Source of the DNA: PCRC01 sp017848435
GTDB lineage: Bacteria; Pseudomonadota; Gammaproteobacteria; Burkholderiales; Burkholderiaceae_C
Direction: 5' to 3'
DNA: 64,000 bases
Assembly (NCBI GenBank): GCA_965284315.1
Contig: OZ260072.1
Span: 1,488,001 to 1,552,000, forward strand
Part shown: piece after piece, positions 53,740 through 62,672 of the stretch
Layout of the letters: every line of letters begins with the position of its first letter
Position numbering within the stretch: the first letter of the stretch is position 1
Made by a program: the position numbers and the translations under genes
Notes under the pieces: model-generated
Told to the model about the DNA's origin: nothing
Database searches by the model: none
The model's input: only the letters and a program-made list of their open reading frames with translations

Positions 53740-54135
53740 ATGAGCATGAGTGATCCCATTGCCGATTTGCTGACACGCATCCGCAATGCGCAAATGGTGG
53801 CCAAGGCCACTGTGTCGGTTCCGTCTTCCAAGGTGAAGGTGGCCATTGCGCAGGTGCTGAAGGACGAAGGCTACATCGACAGTTTTCAGGTCAAGTCCGA
53901 AGCCGGCAAAGCCGACCTCGAAATCACCCTGAAATACTACGCCGGTCGCCCGGTGATTGAGCGCATTGAGCGCGTCAGCCGCCCTGGCTTGCGTGTCTAC
54001 AAAGGCAGCAACGCGATTCCACAGGTCCAGAACGGCCTGGGTGTGGCGATTGTGACCACGCCGCAAGGCGTGATGACCGACCGCAAGGCGCGCGCTACCG
54101 GTGTCGGTGGCGAAGTTCTGTGCTACGTGGCTTAA
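53740..54135 (+). CDS. rpsH: Ribosomal protein S8 (uS8)
   Basis: 131 residues, starting MSMSDPIADLLTRIRNAQ. In E. coli S8 represses spc operon translation by binding near the rplE start; I cannot confirm the site here by eye. GGAG lies before the start. Confidence 0.98.
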   Translation: MSMSDPIADLLTRIRNAQMVAKATVSVPSSKVKVAIAQVLKDEGYIDSFQVKSEAGKADLEITLKYYAGRPVIERIERVSRPGLRVYKGSNAIPQVQNGLGVAIVTTPQGVMTDRKARATGVGGEVLCYVA

Positions 54136-54159
54136 GCCCGGCGCCTAGGAGAAACTGAA

Positions 54160-54693
54160 ATGTCCCGTGTTGGAAAAATGCCTGTTGTCGTCCCCGCTGG
54201 GGTTGACATTGCAGTGGCGCAAGAAGAGATCAGTGTGAAGGGCAGCAACGGCTCCCTGAAGCTGGCCAGCAACCCGCTGGTCACGGTCAAGCTTGACGCC
54301 GGTAAATTGACTTTCGTGCCTGCCAACGATTCGCGTGAAGCGAATGCCATGAGTGGCACCATGCGCCAGCTGGTGAACAACATGGTGGTCGGTGTGACCA
54401 AGGGCTTCGAGAAGAAGCTGAGCCTGGTCGGCGTGGGCTACAAGGCTGCGGCCCAAGGCGCCAAGCTGAACCTGGCGGTGGGTTACTCGCACCCGGTCAA
54501 CAAAGACATGCCGTTTGGCATCACCGTGGCAACGCCCACCCCGACCGAAGTGGTCATCAAGGGTGCTGACCGCCAACGTGTGGGCCAAGTGGCTGCCGAG
54601 ATTCGTGCGATTCGTCCTCCCGAGCCTTACAAGGGCAAGGGCATCCGTTATGCGGATGAGAAGATCACGATCAAAGAGACCAAGAAGAAATAA
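54160..54693 (+). CDS. rplF: Ribosomal protein L6 (uL6)
   Basis: 177 residues, starting MSRVGKMPVVVPAGVDI and ending in the PEPYKGKGIRYADEKI signature. A 50S protein near the GTPase centre. GGAG precedes the ATG. Confidence 0.98.
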   Translation: MSRVGKMPVVVPAGVDIAVAQEEISVKGSNGSLKLASNPLVTVKLDAGKLTFVPANDSREANAMSGTMRQLVNNMVVGVTKGFEKKLSLVGVGYKAAAQGAKLNLAVGYSHPVNKDMPFGITVATPTPTEVVIKGADRQRVGQVAAEIRAIRPPEPYKGKGIRYADEKITIKETKKK

Positions 54694-54701
54694 GGAGCTG
54701 C

Positions 54702-55070
54702 ATGATGTTGACCAAAAAAGAGCAGCGTCTGCGCCGTGCGCGCCAAACCCGTATCCGCATTGCGACGCAAGGCGTGGCGCGTTTGACGGTGAACCGCACC
54801 AACCTGCATATCTATGCAACGGTGATCTCCGGTTGCGGCACCAAGGTGCTGGCCACCGCTTCTACCGCTCAAGCCGATGTGCGCCAATCGCTTGGCGCTT
54901 CCGGCAAGGGTGGCAACACCGCTGCAGCAACGGCCATCGGCAAAATGATTGCCGAAAAAGCCAAAGCGGCGGGTGTGGAAAAAGTGGCGTTTGACCGTGC
55001 GGGTTTTGCCTACCACGGCCGCGTCAAGGCACTGGCTGACGCAGCGCGCGAAGCCGGCTTGCAGTTCTAA
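54702..55070 (+). CDS. rplR: Ribosomal protein L18 (uL18)
   Basis: 122 residues; MLTKKEQRLRRARQTRIRI start and GFAYHGRVKALADAAREAG end. Binds 5S rRNA. Two adjacent ATG codons (54702 and 54705) leave the exact start open by one residue. Confidence 0.97.
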   Translation: MMLTKKEQRLRRARQTRIRIATQGVARLTVNRTNLHIYATVISGCGTKVLATASTAQADVRQSLGASGKGGNTAAATAIGKMIAEKAKAAGVEKVAFDRAGFAYHGRVKALADAAREAGLQF

Positions 55071-55087
55071 GCGGATCGGAATTAAAA

Positions 55088-55606
55088 ATGGCTAAATTTC
55101 AAGCTAGGGCCCAGAGCGACACTCCTGACGACGGTCTGAAGGAGAAGATGATTGCGGTGAACCGCGTCACCAAAGTCGTTAAGGGTGGTCGTATTCTGGG
55201 TTTCGCAGCACTCACCGTGGTGGGTGATGGCGATGGCCGCGTCGGCATGGGCAAGGGCAAGTCGAAAGAAGTGCCGGCAGCCGTGCAAAAGGCGATGGAA
55301 GAAGCTCGCCGCAACCTGAAGAAAGTGTCGTTGAAAAACGGCACGCTGCACCACACGGTGATGGGCCACCACGGTGCTGCCCGCGTCATGATGTCGCCAG
55401 CCCCCCGCGGTACCGGCATCATTGCCGGTGGTCCAATGCGCGCTGTGTTCGAAGTCATGGGCATCACCGACATCGTGGCAAAAAGCCATGGTTCGTCGAA
55501 CCCTTACAACATGGTCCGTGCCACGCTCGACGCCCTGATCCATTCGACCACGCCGTCTGAAGTCGCTGCCAAGCGCGGCAAGACCGTGGAAGACATCTTC
55601 GCCTGA
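55088..55606 (+). CDS. rpsE: Ribosomal protein S5 (uS5)
   Basis: 172 residues; begins MAKFQARAQSDTPDDGLKE, with VVKGGRILGFAALTVVGDG. A fidelity protein of the 30S subunit. Normal length and position. Confidence 0.98.
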   Translation: MAKFQARAQSDTPDDGLKEKMIAVNRVTKVVKGGRILGFAALTVVGDGDGRVGMGKGKSKEVPAAVQKAMEEARRNLKKVSLKNGTLHHTVMGHHGAARVMMSPAPRGTGIIAGGPMRAVFEVMGITDIVAKSHGSSNPYNMVRATLDALIHSTTPSEVAAKRGKTVEDIFA

Positions 55607-55619
55607 TTGGAGTTTCACG

Positions 55620-55802
55620 ATGACAACACAACAAACTGTCAAGCTCCAGCTGGTGCGTAGCCCGATTGGTTGCAAAGAATCGCACCGTGCCACCGTTCGT
55701 GGCCTGGGCTTGCGCAAGCTGAACAGCGTCAGCGAACTGCAGGACACCCCAGCGGTTCGCGGCATGATCGATAAGATCAGCTACCTGGTCAAAGTGCTCT
55801 AA
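55620..55802 (+). CDS. rpmD: Ribosomal protein L30 (uL30)
   Basis: 60 residues, full length for the family; contains VRSPIGCKESHRATVRGLGL. Eight bases before rplO. Confidence 0.97.
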   Translation: MTTQQTVKLQLVRSPIGCKESHRATVRGLGLRKLNSVSELQDTPAVRGMIDKISYLVKVL

Positions 55803-55810
55803 GGTACATG

Positions 55811-56242
55811 ATGGAACTCAACAGCATCAAGCCCGCTGCGGGCGCAAAACATGCCAAGCGCCGTGTCGGCCGTGGCATTGGCTCCGGCTTGGGTAAAACC
55901 GCTGGCCGTGGTCACAAAGGTCAAAAGTCGCGTTCGGGCGGCTACCACAAGGTGGGCTTCGAAGGCGGTCAAATGCCTTTGCAGCGCCGCTTGCCCAAGC
56001 GTGGTTTCAAATCGCACCTGCTGCAGTTCAACGCCGAAGTCACGTTGACTTCTTTGGCTCGCCTCGGCGCTGCCGAAGTTGACATGTTGGTGCTGAAGCA
56101 GGCGGGCCTGGTTGGCCAAATGATCAAGGTCGTCAAGGTCATCAACACCGGTGAAATCGGCATTGCCGTCAAGCTCACGGGTATTGGTGCCACGGCGGGT
56201 GCCAAAGCGGCGATCATCGCTGCCGGTGGCGCTGTCGCCTGA
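55811..56242 (+). CDS. rplO: Ribosomal protein L15 (uL15)
   Basis: 143 residues; MELNSIKPAAGAKHAKRRVG start and the GRGHKGQKSRSGG signature. The second of two adjacent ATG codons (55811) fits AAGG spacing (55801-55804) better than 55808. Confidence 0.97.
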   Translation: MELNSIKPAAGAKHAKRRVGRGIGSGLGKTAGRGHKGQKSRSGGYHKVGFEGGQMPLQRRLPKRGFKSHLLQFNAEVTLTSLARLGAAEVDMLVLKQAGLVGQMIKVVKVINTGEIGIAVKLTGIGATAGAKAAIIAAGGAVA

Positions 56243-56262
56243 TTGCCTGAAAGAAGATTCTG

Positions 56263-57570
56263 GTGGCAACGAATTCGGCGCAAATAGCCAAAACAGGCAA
56301 GTTCGGTGATCTGCGCCGGCGGCTGATGTTTTTGCTGCTGGCCCTGGTGGTGTACCGCGTTGGGGCGCACATTCCGGTGCCAGGCATCGACCCGGTGCAG
56401 TTGCAGCAGCTGTTTAACGGCCAGCAGGGCGGCATCCTGAACCTGTTCAACATGTTTTCGGGTGGTGCGCTGTCGCGCTTTACCGTGTTTGCGTTGGGCA
56501 TCACGCCGTACATTTCGGCGTCCATCATCATGCAGTTGATGGCCTATGTGGTGCCTGCGTTTGAGCAGATGAAGAAGGAAGGTGAAGCCGGTCGCCGCAA
56601 GATCACCCAGTACACCCGCTATGGGACATTGGGCTTGGCCTTGTTTCAATCGTTCGGCATTGCTGTGGCGCTGGAAAGTTCGCAAGGTCTGGTGATTGAC
56701 CCAGGTTTTGGTTTCCGCATGACGGCAGTGGTCAGTCTCACGGCAGGCACGGTGTTTCTGATGTGGTTGGGTGAGCAGATCACCGAGCGTGGTCTGGGCA
56801 ACGGCATTTCGATCCTGATCTTTGCCGGCATTGCCGCTGGGTTGCCTTCGGCTCTGGGTGGTTTGCTTGAACTGGTCCGTACCGGCGCCATGAGCATCAT
56901 CATTGCGATGTTGATCGTGATCGTCGTGGCCTTGGTGACTTACTTCGTGGTGTTCGTGGAGCGTGGTCAGCGGAAGATTTTGGTGAACTATGCACGTCGT
57001 CAGGTGGGCAACAAGGTCTACGGTGGCCAATCGTCGCACTTGCCGCTGAAGCTGAACATGGCTGGCGTGATCCCGCCGATCTTTGCGTCGTCGATCATTT
57101 TGCTGCCTGCCACCGTGGTGACCTGGTTCAGCTCGGGTGAGTCGATGCGCTGGTTGAAGGACATCGCTGGCACCTTGTCTCCGGGACAGCCGGTGTACGT
57201 GATGTTGTATGCCGCAGCGATCGTGTTTTTCTGCTTCTTCTACACCGCGTTGGTGTTCAACAGCCGGGAAACCGCAGACAACCTGAAGAAGAGCGGTGCG
57301 TTCATTCCTGGTATTCGTCCCGGGGACCAGACAGCACGCTACATCGACAAGATTTTGGTGCGATTGACTTTGGCTGGCGCGGTGTACATCACCTTTGTGT
57401 GCCTGCTGCCCGAGTTTCTGATTTTGAAGTACAACGTGCCGTTTTATTTCGGTGGTACGTCGCTGTTGATCATTGTGGTGGTGACCATGGATTTCATGGC
57501 CCAGGTTCAAAACTACATGATGTCGCAGCAGTACGAGTCATTGTTGAAAAAGGCCAACTTCAAGAGCTAA
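56263..57570 (+). CDS. secY: Protein translocase subunit SecY
   Basis: A 435-residue, ten-helix channel of the Sec translocon. Conserved segments include YRVGAHIPVPGIDP in the first helix region, GITPYISASIIMQL in helix 2 (the lateral gate), and the cytoplasmic loop with RRQVGNKVYGGQSSHLPLK. Starts with GTG at 56263. Usual place between rplO and infA. Confidence 0.98.
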   Translation: MATNSAQIAKTGKFGDLRRRLMFLLLALVVYRVGAHIPVPGIDPVQLQQLFNGQQGGILNLFNMFSGGALSRFTVFALGITPYISASIIMQLMAYVVPAFEQMKKEGEAGRRKITQYTRYGTLGLALFQSFGIAVALESSQGLVIDPGFGFRMTAVVSLTAGTVFLMWLGEQITERGLGNGISILIFAGIAAGLPSALGGLLELVRTGAMSIIIAMLIVIVVALVTYFVVFVERGQRKILVNYARRQVGNKVYGGQSSHLPLKLNMAGVIPPIFASSIILLPATVVTWFSSGESMRWLKDIAGTLSPGQPVYVMLYAAAIVFFCFFYTALVFNSRETADNLKKSGAFIPGIRPGDQTARYIDKILVRLTLAGAVYITFVCLLPEFLILKYNVPFYFGGTSLLIIVVVTMDFMAQVQNYMMSQQYESLLKKANFKS

Positions 57571-57587
57571 CAGGGGGTGGGTGGACG

Positions 57588-57806
57588 GTGTCGAAAGACG
57601 ATGTTATCCAGATGCAGGGGGAGGTCCTTGAAAACCTGCCCAATGCAACCTTCCGGGTGAAATTGGAAAACGGCCATGTTGTCTTGGGGCATATTTCCGG
57701 AAAGATGCGCATGCATTACATCCGGATCTTGCCCGGCGACAAGGTCACAGTGGAATTGACGCCCTACGATTTGAGTCGGGCCAGGATTGTGTTTCGCGCC
57801 AAATAA
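57588..57806 (+). CDS. infA: Translation initiation factor IF-1
   Basis: 72 residues from GTG 57588 (VSKDDVIQMQGEVLENLPNA); an OB-fold S1-like protein. The FRVKLENGHVVLGHISGKMR motif and the YDLSRARIVFR end are standard. It sits in the spc cluster between secY and rpmJ, as in other betaproteobacteria. Confidence 0.97.
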   Translation: MSKDDVIQMQGEVLENLPNATFRVKLENGHVVLGHISGKMRMHYIRILPGDKVTVELTPYDLSRARIVFRAK

Positions 57807-57855
57807 CGGCGCCTGTTCCGCGCCAGTGGTTGGCGAGGGATTAAAGGAGAGAGAA

Positions 57856-57969
57856 ATGAGAGTTTCGGCTTCGGTCAAGAAAATTTGCCGCAACTGCAAG
57901 ATCATCCGCCGCAAGGGCGTGGTCCGCGTGATCTGTACCGATCCGCGCCACAAACAGCGCCAAGGCTGA
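57856..57969 (+). CDS. rpmJ: Ribosomal protein L36 (bL36)
   Basis: 37 residues, MRVSASVKKICRNCKIIRRK start, with the zinc-binding C..C...C....H set (two cysteines in CRNC, one in VICTDPRHKQ, and the histidine). AAGGAGA stands 8 bases before ATG 57856. Confidence 0.97.
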   Translation: MRVSASVKKICRNCKIIRRKGVVRVICTDPRHKQRQG

Positions 57970-57993
57970 TTTCCAGAGTTTTAGAGGACGTAT

Positions 57994-58359
57994 ATGGCAC
58001 GTATAGCTGGCATCAACATTCCGCCGCAAAAGCACACTGAAATTGGCCTGACCGCCATTTTCGGCATTGGTCGCACACGCGCTCGCAAAATTTGCGAAGC
58101 CTGTGAGATCGCTTATTCCAAGAAGGTCAAAGACCTGACGGACGGCGACCTGGAAAAAATCCGCGACCAAATCGCGCTGATCACCATTGAAGGTGATTTG
58201 CGCCGCGAAACCACCATGAACATCAAGCGCTTGATGGACATTGGTTGCTACCGTGGTTTCCGTCACCGTCGCGGTTTGCCAATGCGTGGTCAGCGTACGC
58301 GTACCAATGCCCGCACCCGCAAGGGTCCGCGCAAGGCCGCGCAGGCGCTCAAGAAATAA
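57994..58359 (+). CDS. rpsM: Ribosomal protein S13 (uS13)
   Basis: 121 residues; MARIAGINIPPQKHTEIGLT start and the CYRGFRHRRGLPMRGQRTRTNART signature. First gene of the alpha operon part. Confidence 0.98.
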   Translation: MARIAGINIPPQKHTEIGLTAIFGIGRTRARKICEACEIAYSKKVKDLTDGDLEKIRDQIALITIEGDLRRETTMNIKRLMDIGCYRGFRHRRGLPMRGQRTRTNARTRKGPRKAAQALKK

Positions 58360-58377
58360 TCAGTTTGAAAGATCACC

Positions 58378-58782
58378 ATGGCAAAAGCTCCCGCCAATAA
58401 CGCCGCCCAGCGCGTCCGTAAAAAAGTCCGCAAGAATGTTGCTGACGGTGTTGCGCACGTTCACGCTTCGTTCAACAACACCATCATCACCATCACCGAC
58501 CGCCAGGGCAACGCCTTGTCCTGGGCGTCGTCGGGTGGTCAGGGCTTCAAGGGTTCACGCAAGTCGACCCCGTTTGCCGCACAGGTGGCTTCTGAAGTGG
58601 CTGGACGCGCCGCGATCGAGCAGGGCATCAAGAACCTCGACGTTGAAATCAAGGGTCCTGGTCCTGGCCGTGAGTCGTCTGTCCGTGCGCTGGCCGCACT
58701 GGGCATCCGCATCAACGTCATTGCCGACGTGACGCCGGTTCCACACAACGGCTGCCGCCCACAAAAGCGCCGCCGCATTTGA
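58378..58782 (+). CDS. rpsK: Ribosomal protein S11 (uS11)
   Basis: 134 residues, VHASFNNTIITITDRQGNAL and the C-terminal DVTPVPHNGCRPQKRRRI are diagnostic. A hairpin follows before rpsD. Confidence 0.98.
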   Translation: MAKAPANNAAQRVRKKVRKNVADGVAHVHASFNNTIITITDRQGNALSWASSGGQGFKGSRKSTPFAAQVASEVAGRAAIEQGIKNLDVEIKGPGPGRESSVRALAALGIRINVIADVTPVPHNGCRPQKRRRI

Positions 58783-58793
58783 GTGTTTTCTGC

Positions 58794-58836
58794 AAGGGTG
58801 GCTGGTGCATGTGTGCCGGCCACCTTTGTTGTTTTG
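58794..58836 (+). terminator. Hairpin with T-rich tail between rpsK and rpsD
   Basis: A 12-bp stem: bases 58794-58805 (core GGTGGC) pair with 58816-58827 (core GCCACC) across a 10-base loop, then a T/G-rich run. It could be a partial terminator, or a regulatory structure such as an S4 target in the 145-base rpsK-rpsD gap. Confidence 0.5.
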
Positions 58837-58927
58837 TGTTTCGTCAACCCAAGCCCACCGCCGTTAGGCTTCGCGCCGAAGGCTCCTGCAGCAACAGGCT
58901 GCAGCAGATACAAGTAAAGGAAATATA

Positions 58928-59551
58928 GTGGCACGCTACCTCGGCCCCAAGGCCAAACTTTCCCGCCGTGAAGGCACCGACCTGTTCCTGAAAAGCGCCC
59001 GTCGCGCCATCGGTGACAAGGCCAAATTCGATTCCAAGCCAGGCCAGCACGGCCGCACTTCTGGCCAGCGCACGTCCGATTTTGGCCTGCAGCTGCGCGA
59101 AAAACAGAAGGTCAAGCGCATGTACGGTGTGCTGGAACGCCAGTTCCGCCGCTACTTTGCAGAAGCCGATCGCCGCCGTGGCAACACGGGTGCCAACTTG
59201 TTGTTCCTGTTGGAATCGCGCCTCGACAACGTCGTTTACCGCATGGGCTTTGGCTCCACGCGCGCCGAAGCACGCCAACTGGTGTCGCACAAGGCCATGA
59301 CGGTCAATGGCAACTCGGTCAACATCCCGTCTTACCAAGTCAAGACGGGTGACGTGATTGCTGTCCGCGAAAAATCCAAAAAGCAGGGCCGTGTTCTGGA
59401 AGCGCTGCAGTTGGCACAGCAAGTCGGTTTCCCTGCCTGGGTGGAAGTCAGCCTTGACAAGGCCGAAGGCACCTTCAAGAAGGTACCTGACCGCGACGAA
59501 TTTGCTTCTGACGTCAACGAATCGTTGATCGTCGAACTGTATTCGCGTTAA
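58928..59551 (+). CDS. rpsD: Ribosomal protein S4 (uS4)
   Basis: 207 residues from a GTG (VARYLGPKAKLSRREGTDLFL). The S4 domain is visible (LDNVVYRMGFGSTRAEARQLVSHKAMTV). No zinc cysteines. S4 is the alpha operon's translational repressor in E. coli. Confidence 0.98.
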   Translation: MARYLGPKAKLSRREGTDLFLKSARRAIGDKAKFDSKPGQHGRTSGQRTSDFGLQLREKQKVKRMYGVLERQFRRYFAEADRRRGNTGANLLFLLESRLDNVVYRMGFGSTRAEARQLVSHKAMTVNGNSVNIPSYQVKTGDVIAVREKSKKQGRVLEALQLAQQVGFPAWVEVSLDKAEGTFKKVPDRDEFASDVNESLIVELYSR

Positions 59552-59642
59552 TTTTTGTTCCGGCTGCCGCCTTTTGCGCGGCTGCCGGCGCTTCACCAGC
59601 CTTACCGGTGTAACGAGCCGGGGGTATTGAGAGGAAGTTTGC

Positions 59643-60632
59643 ATGCAGACCCATTTGCTGAAGCCCAAAGCCATCCATGTTGAGCAGCTTGGTACCAACC
59701 ATGCGAAAGTGACGCTCGAGCCGTTCGAGCGTGGCTATGGCCACACGCTGGGCAACGCCCTGCGCCGTGTCCTGCTGTCGTCCATGGTAGGCTATGCGGC
59801 GACCGAGGTCACGATTTCCGGCGTACTCCACGAGTACTCGTCGATCGACGGCGTTCAGGAAGACGTTGTCAACATCCTGCTGAACCTGAAGGGTGTGGTC
59901 TTCAAGCTCCACAACCGCGACGAAGTCACGCTGAGCCTGCGCAAAGACGGCGAAGGCGTTGTCACCGCCGCTGATATCCAGACGCCGCACGACGTTGAGA
60001 TCATCAACCCTGGCCATGTCATTGCCCATCTGTCGCAAGGTGGCAAGCTGGACATGCAGATCAAGATTGAAAAAGGCCGTGGCTATGTGCCTGGCACGAT
60101 GCGCCGTTACGGTGACGAGCCGACCAAATCCATTGGCCGTATCGTTCTGGACGCGTCCTTTTCGCCCGTCAAGCGCGTCAGCTACACGGTGGAAAGTGCC
60201 CGCGTTGAGCAGCGCACCGACCTCGACAAGCTGGTGGTGGAAATCGAAACCAACGGCGCCATCACTGCGGAAGACGCGGTACGCGCTTCGGCCAAGATTC
60301 TGGTCGAGCAGATTGCCGTGTTTGCCCAGCTGGAAGGCAGCGAACTCGCCGCCTTTGATGCGCCAGCACCGCGCAGCTCGCAGCAGTTCGACCCGATCCT
60401 GCTGCGCCCTGTTGACGAGCTGGAGCTGACGGTGCGTTCCGCCAACTGCCTGAAGGCCGAGAACATCTACTACATCGGTGACCTGATCCAGCGCACCGAA
60501 AACGAGCTGCTCAAGACCCCCAACCTGGGTCGCAAGTCGCTCAACGAAATCAAGGAAGTGCTGGCGTCGCGCGGGCTGACGCTGGGCATGAAACTGGACA
60601 ACTGGCCCCCGGCCGGCTTGGACAAGCGCTGA
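59643..60632 (+). CDS. rpoA: RNA polymerase subunit alpha
   Basis: 329 residues, normal length. N-terminal dimerisation domain (FERGYGHTLGNALRRVLLSSM) and C-terminal DNA-binding domain (LELTVRSANCLKAENIYYIGDL, with the 265-type arginine/asparagine region). Lies between rpsD and rplQ as usual. Confidence 0.98.
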   Translation: MQTHLLKPKAIHVEQLGTNHAKVTLEPFERGYGHTLGNALRRVLLSSMVGYAATEVTISGVLHEYSSIDGVQEDVVNILLNLKGVVFKLHNRDEVTLSLRKDGEGVVTAADIQTPHDVEIINPGHVIAHLSQGGKLDMQIKIEKGRGYVPGTMRRYGDEPTKSIGRIVLDASFSPVKRVSYTVESARVEQRTDLDKLVVEIETNGAITAEDAVRASAKILVEQIAVFAQLEGSELAAFDAPAPRSSQQFDPILLRPVDELELTVRSANCLKAENIYYIGDLIQRTENELLKTPNLGRKSLNEIKEVLASRGLTLGMKLDNWPPAGLDKR

Positions 60633-60721
60633 GCGCTTGTTGAACAAGGGTCGCACAGCGAACCCAGTGCACCGGGCAGTACCTGATACGGCTGTCCGTT
60701 TAATAACCAAAGGAAAGCACC

Positions 60722-61123
60722 ATGCGTCACGGACACGGACTACGTAAACTCAACCGCACCAGCTCGCACCGCCTCGCGATGCTGCAGAACATGATGAACT
60801 CGCTCATCGAGCACGAGGTCATCAAGACCACGCTGCCAAAAGCCAAAGAGCTGCGCCGCGTCATCGAGCCGATGATCACCCTGGCCAAGGAAGCCACGCT
60901 GGCCAACCGCCGCCTGGCTTTCAACCGCCTGCGTGACCGCGACAGCGTCACCAAGCTGTTCAATGACCTCGGCCCGCGTTTCAAGGCGCGTCCCGGTGGC
61001 TACACCCGTATTTTGAAGATGGGTTTCCGTGTTGGCGACAACGCACCGATGGCGTTGGTCGAACTGGTTGACCGTCCTGATGTGGCTGTTGTGAACGAAG
61101 CCGACATCAAGACCGCAGAATAA
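60722..61123 (+). CDS. rplQ: Ribosomal protein L17 (bL17)
   Basis: 133 residues; MRHGHGLRKLNRTSSHRLAM start. The last gene of the alpha operon. Followed after 19 bases by the initiator tRNA. Confidence 0.98.
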   Translation: MRHGHGLRKLNRTSSHRLAMLQNMMNSLIEHEVIKTTLPKAKELRRVIEPMITLAKEATLANRRLAFNRLRDRDSVTKLFNDLGPRFKARPGGYTRILKMGFRVGDNAPMALVELVDRPDVAVVNEADIKTAE

Positions 61124-61131
61124 GCTATAAT
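61101..61131 (+). promoter_or_regulatory. Probable promoter of the initiator tRNA
   Basis: A consensus -10 box TATAAT at 61126-61131 overlaps the end of rplQ by position; the -35 is weaker (CCGACA at 61101-61106, with a 19-base spacer). The tRNA starts 12 bases after the -10, so transcription would begin right at or near it. Confidence 0.5.
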
Positions 61132-61142
61132 CATTGACTTAC

Positions 61143-61219
<77 letters not shown>

Positions 61220-61242
61220 ACATGCAGCAGCAATGCTGCAGA

Positions 61243-61287
61243 CAAAATGCCTGCCGGAACTGAGGTTCCGAGCAGGCATTTTGTTGT
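61243..61287 (+). terminator. Strong terminator after the initiator tRNA
   Basis: CAAAATGCCTGC (61243-61254) pairs with GCAGGCATTTTG (61272-61283), with a nested GGAAC/GTTCC inner stem. T/A tails on both sides allow bidirectional use, for the tRNA operon and for rsmI on the other strand. Confidence 0.8.
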
Positions 61288-61321
61288 GTGTCACGCCTTA
61301 GAGGCAACACTGGGCGGTGGC

Positions 61322-62266
61322 TCAGTCGCTGCTCTCGGCATCGGTCTCCCGTGCTTCGGGCGAAGCCGATTTGATTTGCAACGCGGCCGCATACAGGTCG
61401 TTGCGTGTGCCACCGGTCAGGTGCACCGCCAACCGAACCGCCGCCTTGATGGGCAATTCTTCCAGCAGCATGGCCAGCACCTCGTGGCCGTTGTCCGTGG
61501 CCGGTTCGTGGGCGGGGGGGTGGAGGACCAGCACAAATTCGCCCCGCTTGCGCTGGGGGTTGGCATTCAGCCAGGCGGGAAATTGCAGCACGGTCATGGT
61601 GGCGACTTCTTCGAACTGCTTGGTCAGCTCGCGTGCGACCGTGATGTGGCGTTCTCCGGCGTGCGCGGCCAGAACGGCCGCCACGGCCTCGATCCGGTGT
61701 GGCGATTCCAGCAGCACAAGGGCGTGCGGAGTTTTCAGCAAGGGCAACAGCACTGTCTGCCGTTCGGTGGGCTTGTTGGGCAGGAAGCCGACGAAGACAA
61801 AACTGCCCGGTGCCGGGAGCCCGGCGACGCTGAGCGCGGTGGTCACGCTGCTGACGCCGGGCAAAGGCAACACGCGGTGGCCGGCGGTCTGCGCAGCGCG
61901 TGTCAACCGCGCGCCGGGGTCGCTGATGGCCGGTGTGCCGGCATCGCTCACATAGGCAATCCGCTGGCCCTGCGCGAGCAGGGTGCAGATGTGCTCGGCC
62001 GCCTGTGCCTCGTTGTGTTCGTGCACCGCCAGCAGCGGCTTGTCGATGCCATAGGCGCGCAGCATGCCCTGGGTGTGGCGTGTGTCTTCGCAGGCCACGG
62101 CATCGACCAGGCTGAGCACGTGCAGCGCCCGCAGCGTGATGTCGGCCAGGTTGCCAATGGGCGTGGCCACGACGTAAAGGCAGGCGTGCGGATAATGCTG
62201 GTCACTGGCCGCGGCATGCGCGGCGGCCAAGGCAGGGGCGAACGATGCTGTCAAAAGGGCCTTCAA
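61322..62266 (-). CDS. rsmI: 16S rRNA (cytidine-1402-2'-O)-methyltransferase RsmI
   Basis: About 314 residues. A SAM-dependent tetrapyrrole-methyltransferase-fold enzyme; signatures are CLYVVATPIGNLADITLRAL, YVSDAGTPAISDPGARL and GFLPNKPTERQ. No ATG lies in the right place: the start is a TTG, at 62266 or a little downstream (62254, 62230). With the first choice the 5' end overlaps the yraN start by 22 bases. Confidence 0.92.
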   Translation of the reverse strand: MKALLTASFAPALAAAHAAASDQHYPHACLYVVATPIGNLADITLRALHVLSLVDAVACEDTRHTQGMLRAYGIDKPLLAVHEHNEAQAAEHICTLLAQGQRIAYVSDAGTPAISDPGARLTRAAQTAGHRVLPLPGVSSVTTALSVAGLPAPGSFVFVGFLPNKPTERQTVLLPLLKTPHALVLLESPHRIEAVAAVLAAHAGERHITVARELTKQFEEVATMTVLQFPAWLNANPQRKRGEFVLVLHPPAHEPATDNGHEVLAMLLEELPIKAAVRLAVHLTGGTRNDLYAAALQIKSASPEARETDAESSD

Positions 62267-62640
62267 AAAAAGAGTTGGGCGATGCCGGTGAGGCGCGGGC
62301 GGCAGCCCATCTGCTGCGTGCGGGCCTGACCTTGGTTGCCCGCAATTATCGGACGCCTGGGCGGGGTGGCGGTGAGATTGATTTGATCATGCGCGACCAG
62401 GACGGCACGCTGGTGTTTGTGGAGGTCCGCCAGCGCGCCAGCAACCGCCATGGGGGTGCGGCTGCGAGCATCTCGGCCACCAAGCGCCAGCGCATTGTGT
62501 TTGCGGCGCGGCACTACCTGATGCGCCTGCCCACATGGCCGCCGTGTCGGTTTGACGTGGTGTGCATTCAGGGGAATTCACAGCAGCCGGGGGCCGAGCC
62601 CACGGTGGAATGGCTGCGTGCCGCGTTTGACGCGTCATAG
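62245..62640 (+). CDS. yraN: YraN family (UPF0102) endonuclease-like protein
   Basis: 131 residues. A predicted restriction-endonuclease-like fold: GDAGEARAAAHLLRAGLTLVARNYRTPGRGGGEIDLIMRDQDGTLVFVEVRQR holds the catalytic-type E...E-x-D...E-x-K pattern, except that the last lysine is R (EVRQR), a common variant. Function unknown, though implicated in DNA processing. Its start overlaps that of divergent rsmI; the pair is conserved in proteobacteria. Confidence 0.92.
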   Translation: MLSKGPSKKELGDAGEARAAAHLLRAGLTLVARNYRTPGRGGGEIDLIMRDQDGTLVFVEVRQRASNRHGGAAASISATKRQRIVFAARHYLMRLPTWPPCRFDVVCIQGNSQQPGAEPTVEWLRAAFDAS

Positions 62641-62672
62641 GGGATGTGCCCATCCCAGTTATCATGCAGGCC

